Assembly: GCA_025449555.1 (NCBI GenBank)
Contig: JANWJD010000206.1
Location: 1 to 42,323 of the forward strand
Source of the DNA: Chloroflexota bacterium
GTDB taxonomy: Bacteria; Chloroflexota; UBA5177
Direction of reading: 5' to 3'
Length of the DNA stretch: 42,323 nt
Of this stretch, positions 1-8,402 are shown one piece after another; position 1 is the first letter of the stretch, and every line of letters starts with the position of its first letter. A program made the position numbers and the translations under genes. The notes beneath the pieces were generated by a model that was not told the DNA's origin, made no database searches, and was given only the letters and a program-made list of their open reading frames with translations.

Positions 1-29
1 CGATGCACACTCTCCCATCCGATGCTGCA

Positions 30-740
30 CTAGGACAAAGTAGTGGACCGTTCCCGCTGAGCCTCTAAAACCTCCACTGTTCCTGCGGAGGTTCCCACCA
101 CCACCAGGTCGGCCATCCTCAGGAAAAGCCCGTGGTCAACCACTCCGGTCTGGAGCTTGATGGTCTGAGCGACAATCTCGTCGGCTAGATCGATCGGACC
201 GGAAGCATGACAGTCCAGAATGTAATTCCCGTTCGAGGTCGTGTACGTTTCACTCCCTCCCCGTAATTCACAGGTCAGGCCGAGCAACTCCAACCGGTGT
301 CGAGTGGTGGGCCAGCCAAACGTCACGACTTCAACCGGTATCGGCGCCAACTCGCCCAGGCGCTCCACCCGTTTGGTCTCGTCGACGATCACGACAAACC
401 TGCGTGCGGCACTCGCCACTAACTTCTCTCGCATCAGGGCGCCGCCCCGTCCTTTCACCAGATTGAGTTGAGGATCAACTTCATCGGCGCCATCAACGTA
501 GATGTCCAGAAAGCTTCGTTCGTCGAGGCGCCGGAGCGGGATGCCGAACGATTGCGCGATCTCGGCGGTGCGGCCGGAGGTAGGCACGCCGACGAACCTG
601 ATCCCATCGCGAAAGCGAAGTCCGAGCGTTTCCACGGCCATTTCGGCCGTGGTGCCGCTCCCCAAACCGACGGTCATGCCATCAGTTATCAGGCCGGCTG
701 CATACTCAGCCGCCAGGCGCTTCTGTGCATCCAGACTCAT
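30..740 (-). CDS. rpiA: Ribose-5-phosphate isomerase A
   Basis: Interconverts ribose-5-phosphate and ribulose-5-phosphate in the cytosolic non-oxidative pentose phosphate pathway. The 236-residue length is normal for RpiA. Family signatures are visible: GLGSGTT at residues 25-31, DGADEVDP at 83-90 and KGRGGALMREK at 96-106, the last two forming the substrate and catalytic region. The ATG at 740 follows a GAGGA-like Shine-Dalgarno. A TATACT -10-like hexamer lies at 768-763 on the minus strand, but no convincing -35 goes with it. The gene is divergent from gluconokinase and the rest of the pentose phosphate operon, so the two units may share a compact regulatory region. I am confident of the function. 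Confidence 0.96.
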   Translation of the reverse strand: MSLDAQKRLAAEYAAGLITDGMTVGLGSGTTAEMAVETLGLRFRDGIRFVGVPTSGRTAEIAQSFGIPLRRLDERSFLDIYVDGADEVDPQLNLVKGRGGALMREKLVASAARRFVVIVDETKRVERLGELAPIPVEVVTFGWPTTRHRLELLGLTCELRGGSETYTTSNGNYILDCHASGPIDLADEIVAQTIKLQTGVVDHGLFLRMADLVVVGTSAGTVEVLEAQRERSTTLS

Positions 741-786
741 TCACATGGTCCTCAATGCGTACAGTATAGGAAAAAGGGAAAGCGCA

Positions 787-2289
787 TTGAGGGAGAGCGG
801 AACGGTCCCCAGTGAGGCCGCGCGCGATCCGCTCGTGCTGGCGATTGACGTTGGTACGTCGTCCGTGCGTGCGTTCGTCTACGATATCGACGGCAACCTG
901 GTCGATGGGTGGGGCGCTCGGCGCAAATACGCGGTCCAGACTACCCGAGACGGCGGAGTCGAGATCGCAGCGGAGCCACTCGCTGCCCTGGTGTTCGAGT
1001 GCATCACCGACGCGCTTTCGTCGGCTGGCGAGGGCGCCAAGCGCATCGTAGCGGTCGGCTGCGACACCTTTTGGCACAGCTTGATGGGCCTTCGCGACGA
1101 CCACACCGCTCTCACGCCCGTATATACCTGGGCCGATACACGAAGTGCCACTGCCGCTGACGAGCTGAAACGTCAATTGGACGCGTCGGAAGTGCACCAA
1201 CGCACTGGAGCCGTGCTCCACTCCAGCTACCTGCCGGCCAAACTGAAGTGGCTCGGAACAACTCAGGCTACACTTTTCAAATCGGTTTGCTACTGGATGT
1301 CATTCGGCGAGTATCTGTATGTGCGGCTCTTCGGTGAGCGCCGCGTGAGCATTTCAATGGCGTCGGCGACCGGCATGTTCGATCAACGAACCTGTGACTG
1401 GTATCAACCAGTCCTGCAAGCCATTCAGGTAGAGCAGAGTACGTTGTCGCCCATAACCGAGTATTCGGACGCCATGAAGGATTTGCAGCCGCCGTTTGCC
1501 CGGCGTTGGCCCCAGTTGAACGGGATTCCATGGTACCTGGCGGTGGGCGATGGGGCCGCGAACAACGTCGGCAGCGGCGGATCGACTCCGGATTGGTGGG
1601 TCATCATGGTCGGCACCTCGGGCGCCATGCGGGTGGTCACTGAATCGACCTCTATCGAGGTACCCGCCGGCCTCTGGTCCTATCGGGTCGATCGCCGGCG
1701 AATCATTCAGGGTGGAGCTCTTTCATCCGGCGGCAATATTTTCGCCTGGCTCTCGCAGTCGTTGCACGTGCCTCCGGTCGCTGCATTGGAGCTGGAGCTC
1801 ACTCGCATGGAGCCGGACGGTCACGGTCTAACCGTCTTGCCGTTTCTCGCGGGCGAGCGAAGCCCCGATTGGGATTCTGATGCTCGCGGCGCCATTCTCG
1901 GACTCACCCTCGCCTCCCGGCCGGTGGACATCGTACGCGCCTCACTCGAAGCCATCGCCTATCGCTTCGCCTTGATCGAGCAGCTCCTGCGGAGCGATGC
2001 AACGCCACCGCGCGGTATCATTGGAAGTGGATCGGGGCTGCTCGATTCGCCGGCGTGGATGCAAATTATGTCCGACGTCCTGGCTCAACCGATCGTAACG
2101 TCTGCCGTTCCGGAGGCATCGAGCCGTGGCGCTGCCCTACTGGCGTTCGAAGCGAAGGGGGCTATTGTGAATGTCGCCTCGGTTGAAGCTCCACTTGGCA
2201 CAAAATATTCGCCCGTTGAAGGGCACACTTCGATCTACCGAGACGCCATGAAGCGCCAGAGAGATTTGTACAGAAAGCTCGTTCAGTGA
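787..2289 (+). CDS. gntK: Gluconokinase, FGGY family
   Basis: FGGY-family sugar kinase, most likely phosphorylating gluconate to 6-phosphogluconate with ATP. The N-terminal phosphate-binding motif AIDVGTSSVRAF, the TWADTRS segment, HSSYLPAKLKWL, the SASATGMFDQRTCDW stretch, GDGAANNVGSG and the C-terminal GSGSGLLDSPAW motif match gluconokinases better than xylulokinases. The start is uncertain. TTG 787 has an AGGGAA Shine-Dalgarno 6 nt upstream and gives about 500 residues, the usual length. An in-frame ATG at 745 would leave only 4 bp to the divergent rpiA start and lacks a ribosome binding site. Transaldolase follows 55 bp downstream. The link to zwf, opcA and pgl supports gluconate rather than xylulose as substrate, but specificity is inferred. 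Confidence 0.85.
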   Translation: MRESGTVPSEAARDPLVLAIDVGTSSVRAFVYDIDGNLVDGWGARRKYAVQTTRDGGVEIAAEPLAALVFECITDALSSAGEGAKRIVAVGCDTFWHSLMGLRDDHTALTPVYTWADTRSATAADELKRQLDASEVHQRTGAVLHSSYLPAKLKWLGTTQATLFKSVCYWMSFGEYLYVRLFGERRVSISMASATGMFDQRTCDWYQPVLQAIQVEQSTLSPITEYSDAMKDLQPPFARRWPQLNGIPWYLAVGDGAANNVGSGGSTPDWWVIMVGTSGAMRVVTESTSIEVPAGLWSYRVDRRRIIQGGALSSGGNIFAWLSQSLHVPPVAALELELTRMEPDGHGLTVLPFLAGERSPDWDSDARGAILGLTLASRPVDIVRASLEAIAYRFALIEQLLRSDATPPRGIIGSGSGLLDSPAWMQIMSDVLAQPIVTSAVPEASSRGAALLAFEAKGAIVNVASVEAPLGTKYSPVEGHTSIYRDAMKRQRDLYRKLVQ

Positions 2290-2344
2290 TGCGCGATCGC
2301 GTCGAACGAGCCGGACCGACTTCAGTGAAGTAGAGGAGAAGACG

Positions 2345-3523
2345 ATGGCTGAAAATCCCTTGAAGCAACTGAACGCCTGCGGGCAGAGTGTCTGGAACGA
2401 CTTCATTCAGCGCTCATTTGTGAAAGGTGGTGGACTGAGCAAACTGGTGGAGGAGGACGGGATCTCCGGAGTGACCTCGAACCCCACGATCTTCCAGAAG
2501 GCGATCGGTAGCAGCTCCGACTACGATGAGGAACTACGGACCTATGCCTCGCAGGGTGATGACGCCGAAGGAATCTTTAAGAAACTGGCGTCGAACGATA
2601 TCGGCATGGGTGCCGACATTCTGCGGCCCACGTATGATCGCACCAGCGGACAGGATGGATATATCAGCATCGAGGTGTCGCCTGATGCCGCCCACGACAC
2701 GCAGACGACGCTCGAGGACGCGCACTTCTATTGGGAAACCATCCGGCGGCCGAACATCATGATCAAAGTCCCCGCCACTCCAGAAGGACTTCCGGCCATC
2801 GAGCAACTCATTTCCGAGGGCATCAACGTCAATATCACCCTGATCTTTGCCGTGGAGGTGTATCAGGAAGTGATGGAGGCCTACATCCGGGGCCTTGAAC
2901 GGCGCGTCGAGGCCGGCGGCTCGATCGATCGAATCGCGTCCGTGGCATCCTTCTTCGTTAGCCGGGTCGATACGCTGGTCGATCAGTTGCTGGCGGACAA
3001 AGCCAAAAATGCCGACGAAGTGACGCAGGAGCAGCTCAAACGATTGGACGGCAAGGCCGCGATCGCGAACGCCAGGATCGCATACGAATTATTCGAGCAG
3101 GTCTTTGGATCCGATCGCTTCAAGGCACTGGCCGCCAGGGGCGCACGGGTGCAGCGTCCACTCTGGGCCAGTACCAGCACCAAGAATCCAAACTACCCGG
3201 ACACCTACTACGTCACGAATCTGGTCGGGCGCGACACGGTCAACACCATGCCGCCGGAGACGATCGCCGCGGTGCGCGACCACGGCCGGATCGAATGCGA
3301 TACGGTTGTGCAAGGAGTGGATCAGGCGCATGCCGACATTGAGGCGCTCGGTACGGTCGGCATTTCCATGAGAGAGGTAACCGACCAGCTCACGCGTGAG
3401 GGCGTTCAGAAGTTCGCCGACTCGTTGCATGGGCTCTCCGACACCATCGATCAGAAGCTCGCGGCACTGAAGCAGGAAGATCGCCAACCCACAACCGCCG
3501 GGAGCGGACAGGGAGGCGAGTGA
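2345..3523 (+). CDS. tal: Transaldolase
   Basis: Transfers a dihydroxyacetone unit between sedoheptulose-7-phosphate and glyceraldehyde-3-phosphate. At 392 residues it belongs to the longer transaldolase type found beside zwf and opcA in Actinobacteria, Cyanobacteria and relatives. GVTSNPTIFQKAI near residues 42-54 is the family signature. IMIKVPATPEG contains the Schiff-base lysine, K141 by my count, followed by NVNITLIF. The ATG at 2345 has a GAGGAGAAG ribosome binding site just upstream. The roughly 25-residue C-terminal tail is rich in Gln, Gly and charged residues and looks disordered. It lies between gluconokinase and zwf in the same direction. Confidence 0.95.
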   Translation: MAENPLKQLNACGQSVWNDFIQRSFVKGGGLSKLVEEDGISGVTSNPTIFQKAIGSSSDYDEELRTYASQGDDAEGIFKKLASNDIGMGADILRPTYDRTSGQDGYISIEVSPDAAHDTQTTLEDAHFYWETIRRPNIMIKVPATPEGLPAIEQLISEGINVNITLIFAVEVYQEVMEAYIRGLERRVEAGGSIDRIASVASFFVSRVDTLVDQLLADKAKNADEVTQEQLKRLDGKAAIANARIAYELFEQVFGSDRFKALAARGARVQRPLWASTSTKNPNYPDTYYVTNLVGRDTVNTMPPETIAAVRDHGRIECDTVVQGVDQAHADIEALGTVGISMREVTDQLTREGVQKFADSLHGLSDTIDQKLAALKQEDRQPTTAGSGQGGE

Positions 3524-3611
3524 CTTCAACTCTCAGCATGCCCGCGTCATTGCGTCGTCCCTCCCTTAGTCGGCGCGGTGACGCGGTTCGGAGACGGGCG
3601 GTTGGCTTGAC

Positions 3612-5162
3612 ATGGTAGCGACCGTTCAGGAAAACCCACTGCGCAAGGGCATGCAGCTCCACCGCACGCCGGAGCCGTGTGCCATGATTATCATGGGCGC
3701 TACCGGTGACCTGGCACACCGCAAGCTCATCCCGTCGCTCTACAACCTGGAAGTCGACCACCTCCTTCCGCACGGGTTTGCCGTGGTCGGATTCGCCCGT
3801 GCCAACGACGGTGGAGATGTCGCTTTTCGTGAAGACATGTGCGCCGCGGTCGACCAATACTCTCGCTACGCTCCCGTGGCAGGGGAAGTCTGGGACAGCT
3901 TCGCCGAAGGGCTCTTCTTCCAGCCGGCAGAATTCGACGACATCGAGTCCTATCGCAAATTGGCTGAGACGCTGCGAAGGGTCGATGTTGAACGCGGTAC
4001 GCAGGGGAATCACGTGTTCTACCTGGCCGTCCCGCCAACTGCAGTAGCCACCATTTCAAAAATGCTTGGCGCAGTCGGTCTGGTGACCAAGCACGCTAAT
4101 GGTGAGCGATGGACTCGCATCGTGATAGAGAAGCCGTTCGGTCGTGATCTGCAGGGGGCCAGGGCACTCAATTCCCAGTTGTTGAAAGTGTTCCACGAGG
4201 AACAGATCTACCGGATCGATCACTACCTCGGCAAAGAAACGGTCCAGAACATCCTGGTCTTCCGTTTCGCCAACGGGCTCTTCGAGCCCATCTGGAACCG
4301 CCGCTATGTGGATAACGTGCAGATCACGGTAGCGGAAGAAATCGGAATTGCGCATCGCGGAGGCTACTACGAAACCGCCGGTGCCTTGCGAGACATGGTC
4401 CAGAGCCACATGCTGCAACTCCTGTCCTTGACCGCCATGGATCCCCCCGTGGCGCTAGACGCCGACGCCGTGCGCGATGAAAAAGTCAAAGTCCTGCGCG
4501 CGATTGAAAAGTACAGCCCGCACGATGTGGACCGAAATGCAGTGCGAGGGCAGTATGCGCCGGGTTGGGTCGGTGGCAGAGAGGTCCGTGGCTATCGCCA
4601 GGAAGAGGGCATGGATCCGGAGTCCACGACCGAGACGTACGCCGCCATGAAACTCTATGTCGACAGTTGGAGGTGGGCCGGAGTCCCCTTCTTCTTACGC
4701 CACGGGAAACGACTTCCAAAACGAGAGACGGAAATCGCGATTACGTTTAAGCGCGCCCCGCTCGCGTTGTTTCAGGACGCTGACTCAGATGCCATGGGTC
4801 CCAACGTCCTGGCCATGAGGATCCAGCCCGACGAAGGAATGTCGCTTCGAATCATGGCAAAGATTCCAGGTCAGGGCATTCAAATTCAGCCGGTTCACAT
4901 GGACTTTTTGTACGGTGCGGCCTTCAGCCAGCAGTCCCCAGATGCGTACGAACGCCTCCTCCTCGACATCATGCTGGGTGACTCGACTCTATTCACGCGT
5001 CGGGATGAAGTTGAGGCCCAGTGGACGATCGTGGACCCGATTCTCCGCGCTTGGGAACAGGATCCGCCCCCGGACTTCCCTAACTACGAAGCCGGAGCGT
5101 GGGGGCCGCGCGCCGCGATTGATCTGGTTCAACGGGATAAATGCTACTGGCGGCAGGTGTGA
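3612..5162 (+). CDS. zwf: Glucose-6-phosphate 1-dehydrogenase
   Basis: Oxidises glucose-6-phosphate to 6-phosphogluconolactone with NAD(P)+, the entry to the oxidative pentose phosphate pathway. The 516-residue protein has the nucleotide-binding [10 protein letters not shown] near residue 29, the EKPFGRDL segment and the active-site signature [16 protein letters not shown] 3612 lacks a strong Shine-Dalgarno. An in-frame ATG at 3651 is possible but would leave little sequence before the Rossmann strand. The next gene, opcA, encodes its assembly/activation partner and starts within a few bases of the zwf stop, which suggests translational coupling. The 88 bp upstream of zwf show no clear promoter. 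Confidence 0.97.
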   Translation: MVATVQENPLRKGMQLHRTPEPCAMIIMGATGDLAHRKLIPSLYNLEVDHLLPHGFAVVGFARANDGGDVAFREDMCAAVDQYSRYAPVAGEVWDSFAEGLFFQPAEFDDIESYRKLAETLRRVDVERGTQGNHVFYLAVPPTAVATISKMLGAVGLVTKHANGERWTRIVIEKPFGRDLQGARALNSQLLKVFHEEQIYRIDHYLGKETVQNILVFRFANGLFEPIWNRRYVDNVQITVAEEIGIAHRGGYYETAGALRDMVQSHMLQLLSLTAMDPPVALDADAVRDEKVKVLRAIEKYSPHDVDRNAVRGQYAPGWVGGREVRGYRQEEGMDPESTTETYAAMKLYVDSWRWAGVPFFLRHGKRLPKRETEIAITFKRAPLALFQDADSDAMGPNVLAMRIQPDEGMSLRIMAKIPGQGIQIQPVHMDFLYGAAFSQQSPDAYERLLLDIMLGDSTLFTRRDEVEAQWTIVDPILRAWEQDPPPDFPNYEAGAWGPRAAIDLVQRDKCYWRQV

Positions 5163-5164
5163 CC

Positions 5165-6334
5165 GTGTCGAAAATGCCGGCCTCAGTCTCGCACACGCTT
5201 CAATGGTCAGGAGATGATGTCGATCTCACGACCGTGGATCACCAGATCAACGAATTGCGCAAGGATCTCTCGCGCCGGCTGGACGACGTTTCTCCGGTCG
5301 TCACGCACGTGTTCAATCTGGTGGTCTACACCGATTCCGTCGATCTGGCCGAACAAGTGGCCGCTGACCTCGCCTCGGTGTCGCGCCGGCATCCATCACG
5401 TGCCATTATCTTGATCGCAGATCGCTGGCACCCAGAATCTCCGATCGATGCGGAGGTACGTTTGATGTGTGCCGCCGGAACAGGTGGAGGTCCTCCGCTC
5501 TGTTTCGAGCAAGTGTTCGTCAAAGTGCAAGGGCGAGCGGCCGATCACCTCGCCAGCGTCGTCGTGCCGTTACTGATGCCCGAAGTGCCCACCTATCTTT
5601 GGTGGCCCGGTCAACCGCTGTTTGGACATCGCCTCTTCCACCGACTCCTCGCCTCGGCCGATCAACTCGTCATCGACTCCGGTCAGTTCCGATCTCCGGG
5701 CGACGGCTTGAACGACCTGGCTCGCCTTTGTACCGGTCGCTACGGCGTGCATGACATTAACTGGGGGAGGCTCAAACCGTGGCGAGAAATCATCGCCCAG
5801 TTCTTCGATGCGCCTCAACTCGCACCATACGCCTACGCCATCAAATCCATCTCCATCGTCTTTGGCCAGGGCGGAGGTGACTACGGCAAGAGCACCGCTG
5901 GATTGTTATTGATGCTGGGCTGGGTCGCCTCGGAGTTGGGCATGGAGCCGGAGACCACACTCGACACCGTCGCGACCCGCGACGTCAGCCTCTCACTCTT
6001 GCAGGGCAATTCTCTGATCGACATCGACGTCAACTTCCGTGATGTGGGGGTGAAATTGGGAGGCAGGCTCATGAGCATCGAATTGAACGCGCAGACCCGA
6101 GATGGACCGGAAGCCCTCTTCTACGTGAGACGATCCTCCGATCTCCTGCATGCGCATGTGAGTATGCGAGTGGGTACGGACAGTGAGATCAAGCGGGTCG
6201 TCGCTCTTGACATAAAAGAGGACCCGGTGTTGCTCGCCGACGAGCTGGCAGCCGCCGGACACGACCATTTGTACGAGCGGGTCGTTGAAATGGCCGCGCG
6301 GATCGCTGGCCGGGAAGTATGGTTGCCCGAATGA
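5165..6334 (+). CDS. opcA: Glucose-6-phosphate dehydrogenase assembly protein OpcA
   Basis: OpcA homologue, the partner needed for oligomerisation and activity of G6PDH in cyanobacteria and actinobacteria. The protein of about 389 residues shows the family features VPTYLWWPG, LYERVVEMAARIAGREVWLPE at the C-terminus and a central VFGQGGGDYGKSTAGL stretch. The start is chosen as GTG 5165, preceded by the AGG of GGCAGGTG and 2 bp after the zwf stop. ATG 5174 is an alternative, and an in-frame ATG at 5141 would overlap zwf. The stop overlaps the pgl start as ATGA, so zwf, opcA and pgl form one translational unit. OpcA-dependent G6PDH is often redox regulated in other phyla; nothing in this sequence proves that here. 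Confidence 0.92.
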   Translation: MSKMPASVSHTLQWSGDDVDLTTVDHQINELRKDLSRRLDDVSPVVTHVFNLVVYTDSVDLAEQVAADLASVSRRHPSRAIILIADRWHPESPIDAEVRLMCAAGTGGGPPLCFEQVFVKVQGRAADHLASVVVPLLMPEVPTYLWWPGQPLFGHRLFHRLLASADQLVIDSGQFRSPGDGLNDLARLCTGRYGVHDINWGRLKPWREIIAQFFDAPQLAPYAYAIKSISIVFGQGGGDYGKSTAGLLLMLGWVASELGMEPETTLDTVATRDVSLSLLQGNSLIDIDVNFRDVGVKLGGRLMSIELNAQTRDGPEALFYVRRSSDLLHAHVSMRVGTDSEIKRVVALDIKEDPVLLADELAAAGHDHLYERVVEMAARIAGREVWLPE

Positions 6335-7119
6335 CGTTGCAAGTCGAATTGGTCGAGCTCGGAACTCCTGACGACCTGGCTCGTGAGGCATCGCTCCGCT
6401 TCGTGGAAACCGCACAGGCTGCGATCGCGGCGCATGGGGCATTCTCGGTCGCCCTCTCTGGTGGCAGCACGCCGCGCGCTATGTATACACGTCTCGCGGC
6501 GCGTCCGCTCCGCGACCGTCTCGATTGGTCCCGGGTGCAGGTGTTCTTTTCGGATGAGCGATTTGTCCCGCCCGACTCGCCGGAGAGCAACTTCCACACG
6601 GCGAAAGTGAACCTGTTCGACCACGTGCCGATACCTGAAGAACACATCCATGCGTACAAGACCGTCGATGTCTCGCCCGAAGAGGCGGCGTTACAGTATG
6701 AGCAAAGGATTCAACGGGTTCTCAAAGCCGAAGTTGAGGGCGTGCCGAATTTCGATCTCATCCTGCTTGGCATGGGCCCGGATGGACACACGGCATCTCT
6801 GTTTCCTGACACCGAGGCACTCCGGGTCCAGGATCGTTTCGTCGCGGCTAATCACGTCCCGAAGTTGGACGCCTGGCGCCTCACCTTTACTTATCCCATG
6901 ATCAACGCCGGTCGCATTGTGATGTTTCTCGTCCAGGGCGACGACAAAAAGGAGCGGGTGCGCGAAGTTTTGGGTGGTGCGTCGCCCCTACCGGCGGCGG
7001 GTGTGCAACCGTCGGATGGTCGGCTGGTGTGGCTGCTCGATGCCGCCGCGTCTGCTGAATTCGATGCCGACCAGCGCGGAATCCAGATCGCCATCTCTGA
7101 CCCTCTGCCGCATGAGTGA
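6331..7119 (+). CDS. pgl: 6-Phosphogluconolactonase (DevB/SOL type)
   Basis: Hydrolyses 6-phosphogluconolactone to 6-phosphogluconate, directly after the Zwf step. The 262-residue protein carries the family motifs ALSGGSTPR near the N-terminus, VFFSDERFVPPDSPESN, and LGMGPDGHTASLFP, which includes the catalytic histidine region. The start is ATG 6331, which overlaps the opcA stop as ATGA; an in-frame ATG at 6319 is less likely. The 3' end overlaps rpe by 8 bp. Function is clear from motifs and gene order. Confidence 0.95.
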   Translation: MTLQVELVELGTPDDLAREASLRFVETAQAAIAAHGAFSVALSGGSTPRAMYTRLAARPLRDRLDWSRVQVFFSDERFVPPDSPESNFHTAKVNLFDHVPIPEEHIHAYKTVDVSPEEAALQYEQRIQRVLKAEVEGVPNFDLILLGMGPDGHTASLFPDTEALRVQDRFVAANHVPKLDAWRLTFTYPMINAGRIVMFLVQGDDKKERVREVLGGASPLPAAGVQPSDGRLVWLLDAAASAEFDADQRGIQIAISDPLPHE

Positions 7120-7825
7120 GCAGCGATTGAGAGTCTCCTCGGCGCGCATCCAGATCGCTCCATCGATTCTGGCGAGCGATTTCCTTCATCTGGGTGATGC
7201 GGTAAAGGCTGCGGAAAATGCGGGCGCCGACCGACTCCACCTGGACGTCATGGATGGACGATTCGTGCCGAACATCACGATCGGACAGCCGATTGTCCAG
7301 GCCATTCGCTCGGCCACTCATCTCATGCTCGAAACCCATCTCATGATCGTCGAACCGGAGCGCTACATCGAAGATTTTCAGCGTGCTGGAGCGAATCTAA
7401 TCATCGTGCACCAGGAAGTCTCACCACACCTCTATCGCACACTGCAACTCATCCGCGATTCGGGCGCTCGGTCAGGGGTCGCAATCAACCCTGGAACTCC
7501 CTGGGAGTCCGTGCGCGACGTGTTGCCGGTGACCGACCTGGTGCTCGTGATGACCGTGAATCCTGGGTTTGGCGGGCAACGTTTCCTCTCGGATATGCTT
7601 CCCAAGATTCGTGCGGTGCGTGCTGAACTGGATCGTCGGGGATTGGGAACGGAGCTCGAGGTGGACGGCGGGGTGGACCTCAGTACCATCGGTCAGGTCG
7701 TGACGGCGGGCGCGCGCGTGACCGTCGCCGGGACCTCGGTGTATCGGTCACGGGAAGGAGTGGAACATGCGGTGCGCGAACTGCGCACACTCGCCGAAGG
7801 TGCGCTGCCCGTCGGCTCCGCCTGA
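7112..7825 (+). CDS. rpe: Ribulose-phosphate 3-epimerase
   Basis: Interconverts ribulose-5-phosphate and xylulose-5-phosphate. Motifs of this metal-dependent TIM barrel are all present: IAPSILASDF, HLDVMDGRFVPNITIG, ETHLMI, TVNPGFGGQRF and EVDGGV. The ATG at 7112 overlaps the end of pgl by 8 bp and gives 237 residues, including about 14 residues before the usual start of the fold. This is the last gene of the pentose phosphate operon. After its stop there is only a weak GC-rich dyad and no convincing terminator. Confidence 0.96.
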   Translation: MSEQRLRVSSARIQIAPSILASDFLHLGDAVKAAENAGADRLHLDVMDGRFVPNITIGQPIVQAIRSATHLMLETHLMIVEPERYIEDFQRAGANLIIVHQEVSPHLYRTLQLIRDSGARSGVAINPGTPWESVRDVLPVTDLVLVMTVNPGFGGQRFLSDMLPKIRAVRAELDRRGLGTELEVDGGVDLSTIGQVVTAGARVTVAGTSVYRSREGVEHAVRELRTLAEGALPVGSA

Positions 7826-8055
7826 ACTGCCGGCGTGCCGCCCCTCGGCTGGAGTTGTTTACTGAGATACAGAGGAGGTCGTAGGCCGGTCGCTCCGTCG
7901 CCGGCTCGCTCGTGATTTCTCTCCTTTTGCGCAAATGACGTAGGATGCGCGGTGCGCCTCGGAACGGTCTAGTACCAAGAGCATTTGGCGCGCAACAGTT
8001 TTCATTACTCGGGGCAGTGTTGAGCAATCATGGTAGGGTGTAAGAGGGGAGTACA

Positions 8056-8307
8056 ATGCTGAAATTGGTACTATTGACTATGGGTGTCGCCGTCGGTGCC
8101 GCCGGTACAACGGCCTGGCTACTTTCCGAGCCCGGCTCATCCGGACTTACAGGAACTCCTCTGCCGGAACGGCTGGAAGAGGTCAAACGGCGTCTCAATG
8201 CCGCCCTGGCTGACGGCGCGAAAGCCGGCGAGGAAACCGAGAATCGTGTTCGGCACGAGTTCGAGACCTACCGGAGTCACCCCGATCGTCCTGGCGCCTC
8301 GTCCTGA
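8056..8307 (+). CDS. Small membrane-anchored hypothetical protein
   Basis: An 83-residue protein I do not recognise. One N-terminal hydrophobic helix (about residues 3-23, LVLLTMGVAVGAAGTTAWLL) looks like an uncleaved anchor. It is followed by a charged, probably helical cytosolic segment (LPERLEEVKRRLNAAL) and a hydrophilic tail. ATG 8056 has a good AGGGGAG ribosome binding site about 5 nt upstream. It stands between rpe (230 bp upstream, with nothing clear in that gap) and alaS (95 bp downstream). The layout resembles small YtxH-like envelope proteins, but no family motif is visible. Confidence 0.6.
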   Translation: MLKLVLLTMGVAVGAAGTTAWLLSEPGSSGLTGTPLPERLEEVKRRLNAALADGAKAGEETENRVRHEFETYRSHPDRPGASS

Positions 8308-8354
8308 CCGAGGCGTGCCCGCTATCAAAGTCGAACGCTCGCCGGGGCTCAGTC

Positions 8355-8363
8355 TGGTAGAAT
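8355..8363 (+). promoter_or_regulatory. Extended -10 promoter before alaS
   Basis: TGGTAGAAT is a good extended -10 element (TGn plus TAGAAT). No clear -35 is present. It would start transcription near 8370, about 33 nt before the alaS GTG. No T-box-like structure was seen in this short leader. Confidence 0.35.
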
Positions 8364-8402
8364 CTCCCCGAGTTAATTCGGCCCACCATCGGAGCTGTCC
8401 CT

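Noticed and set aside
502-744. N-terminal extension of the gluconokinase frame back to 502
   Set aside because: It lies antisense to rpiA and is Arg/Ser-rich without kinase similarity. The conserved FGGY N-terminus begins near 835.
7826-8055. 230-bp gap after rpe as a possible small gene or riboswitch
   Set aside because: No frame with start context, no clear promoter and no stable stem beyond a weak GC dyad near 7830 were found.
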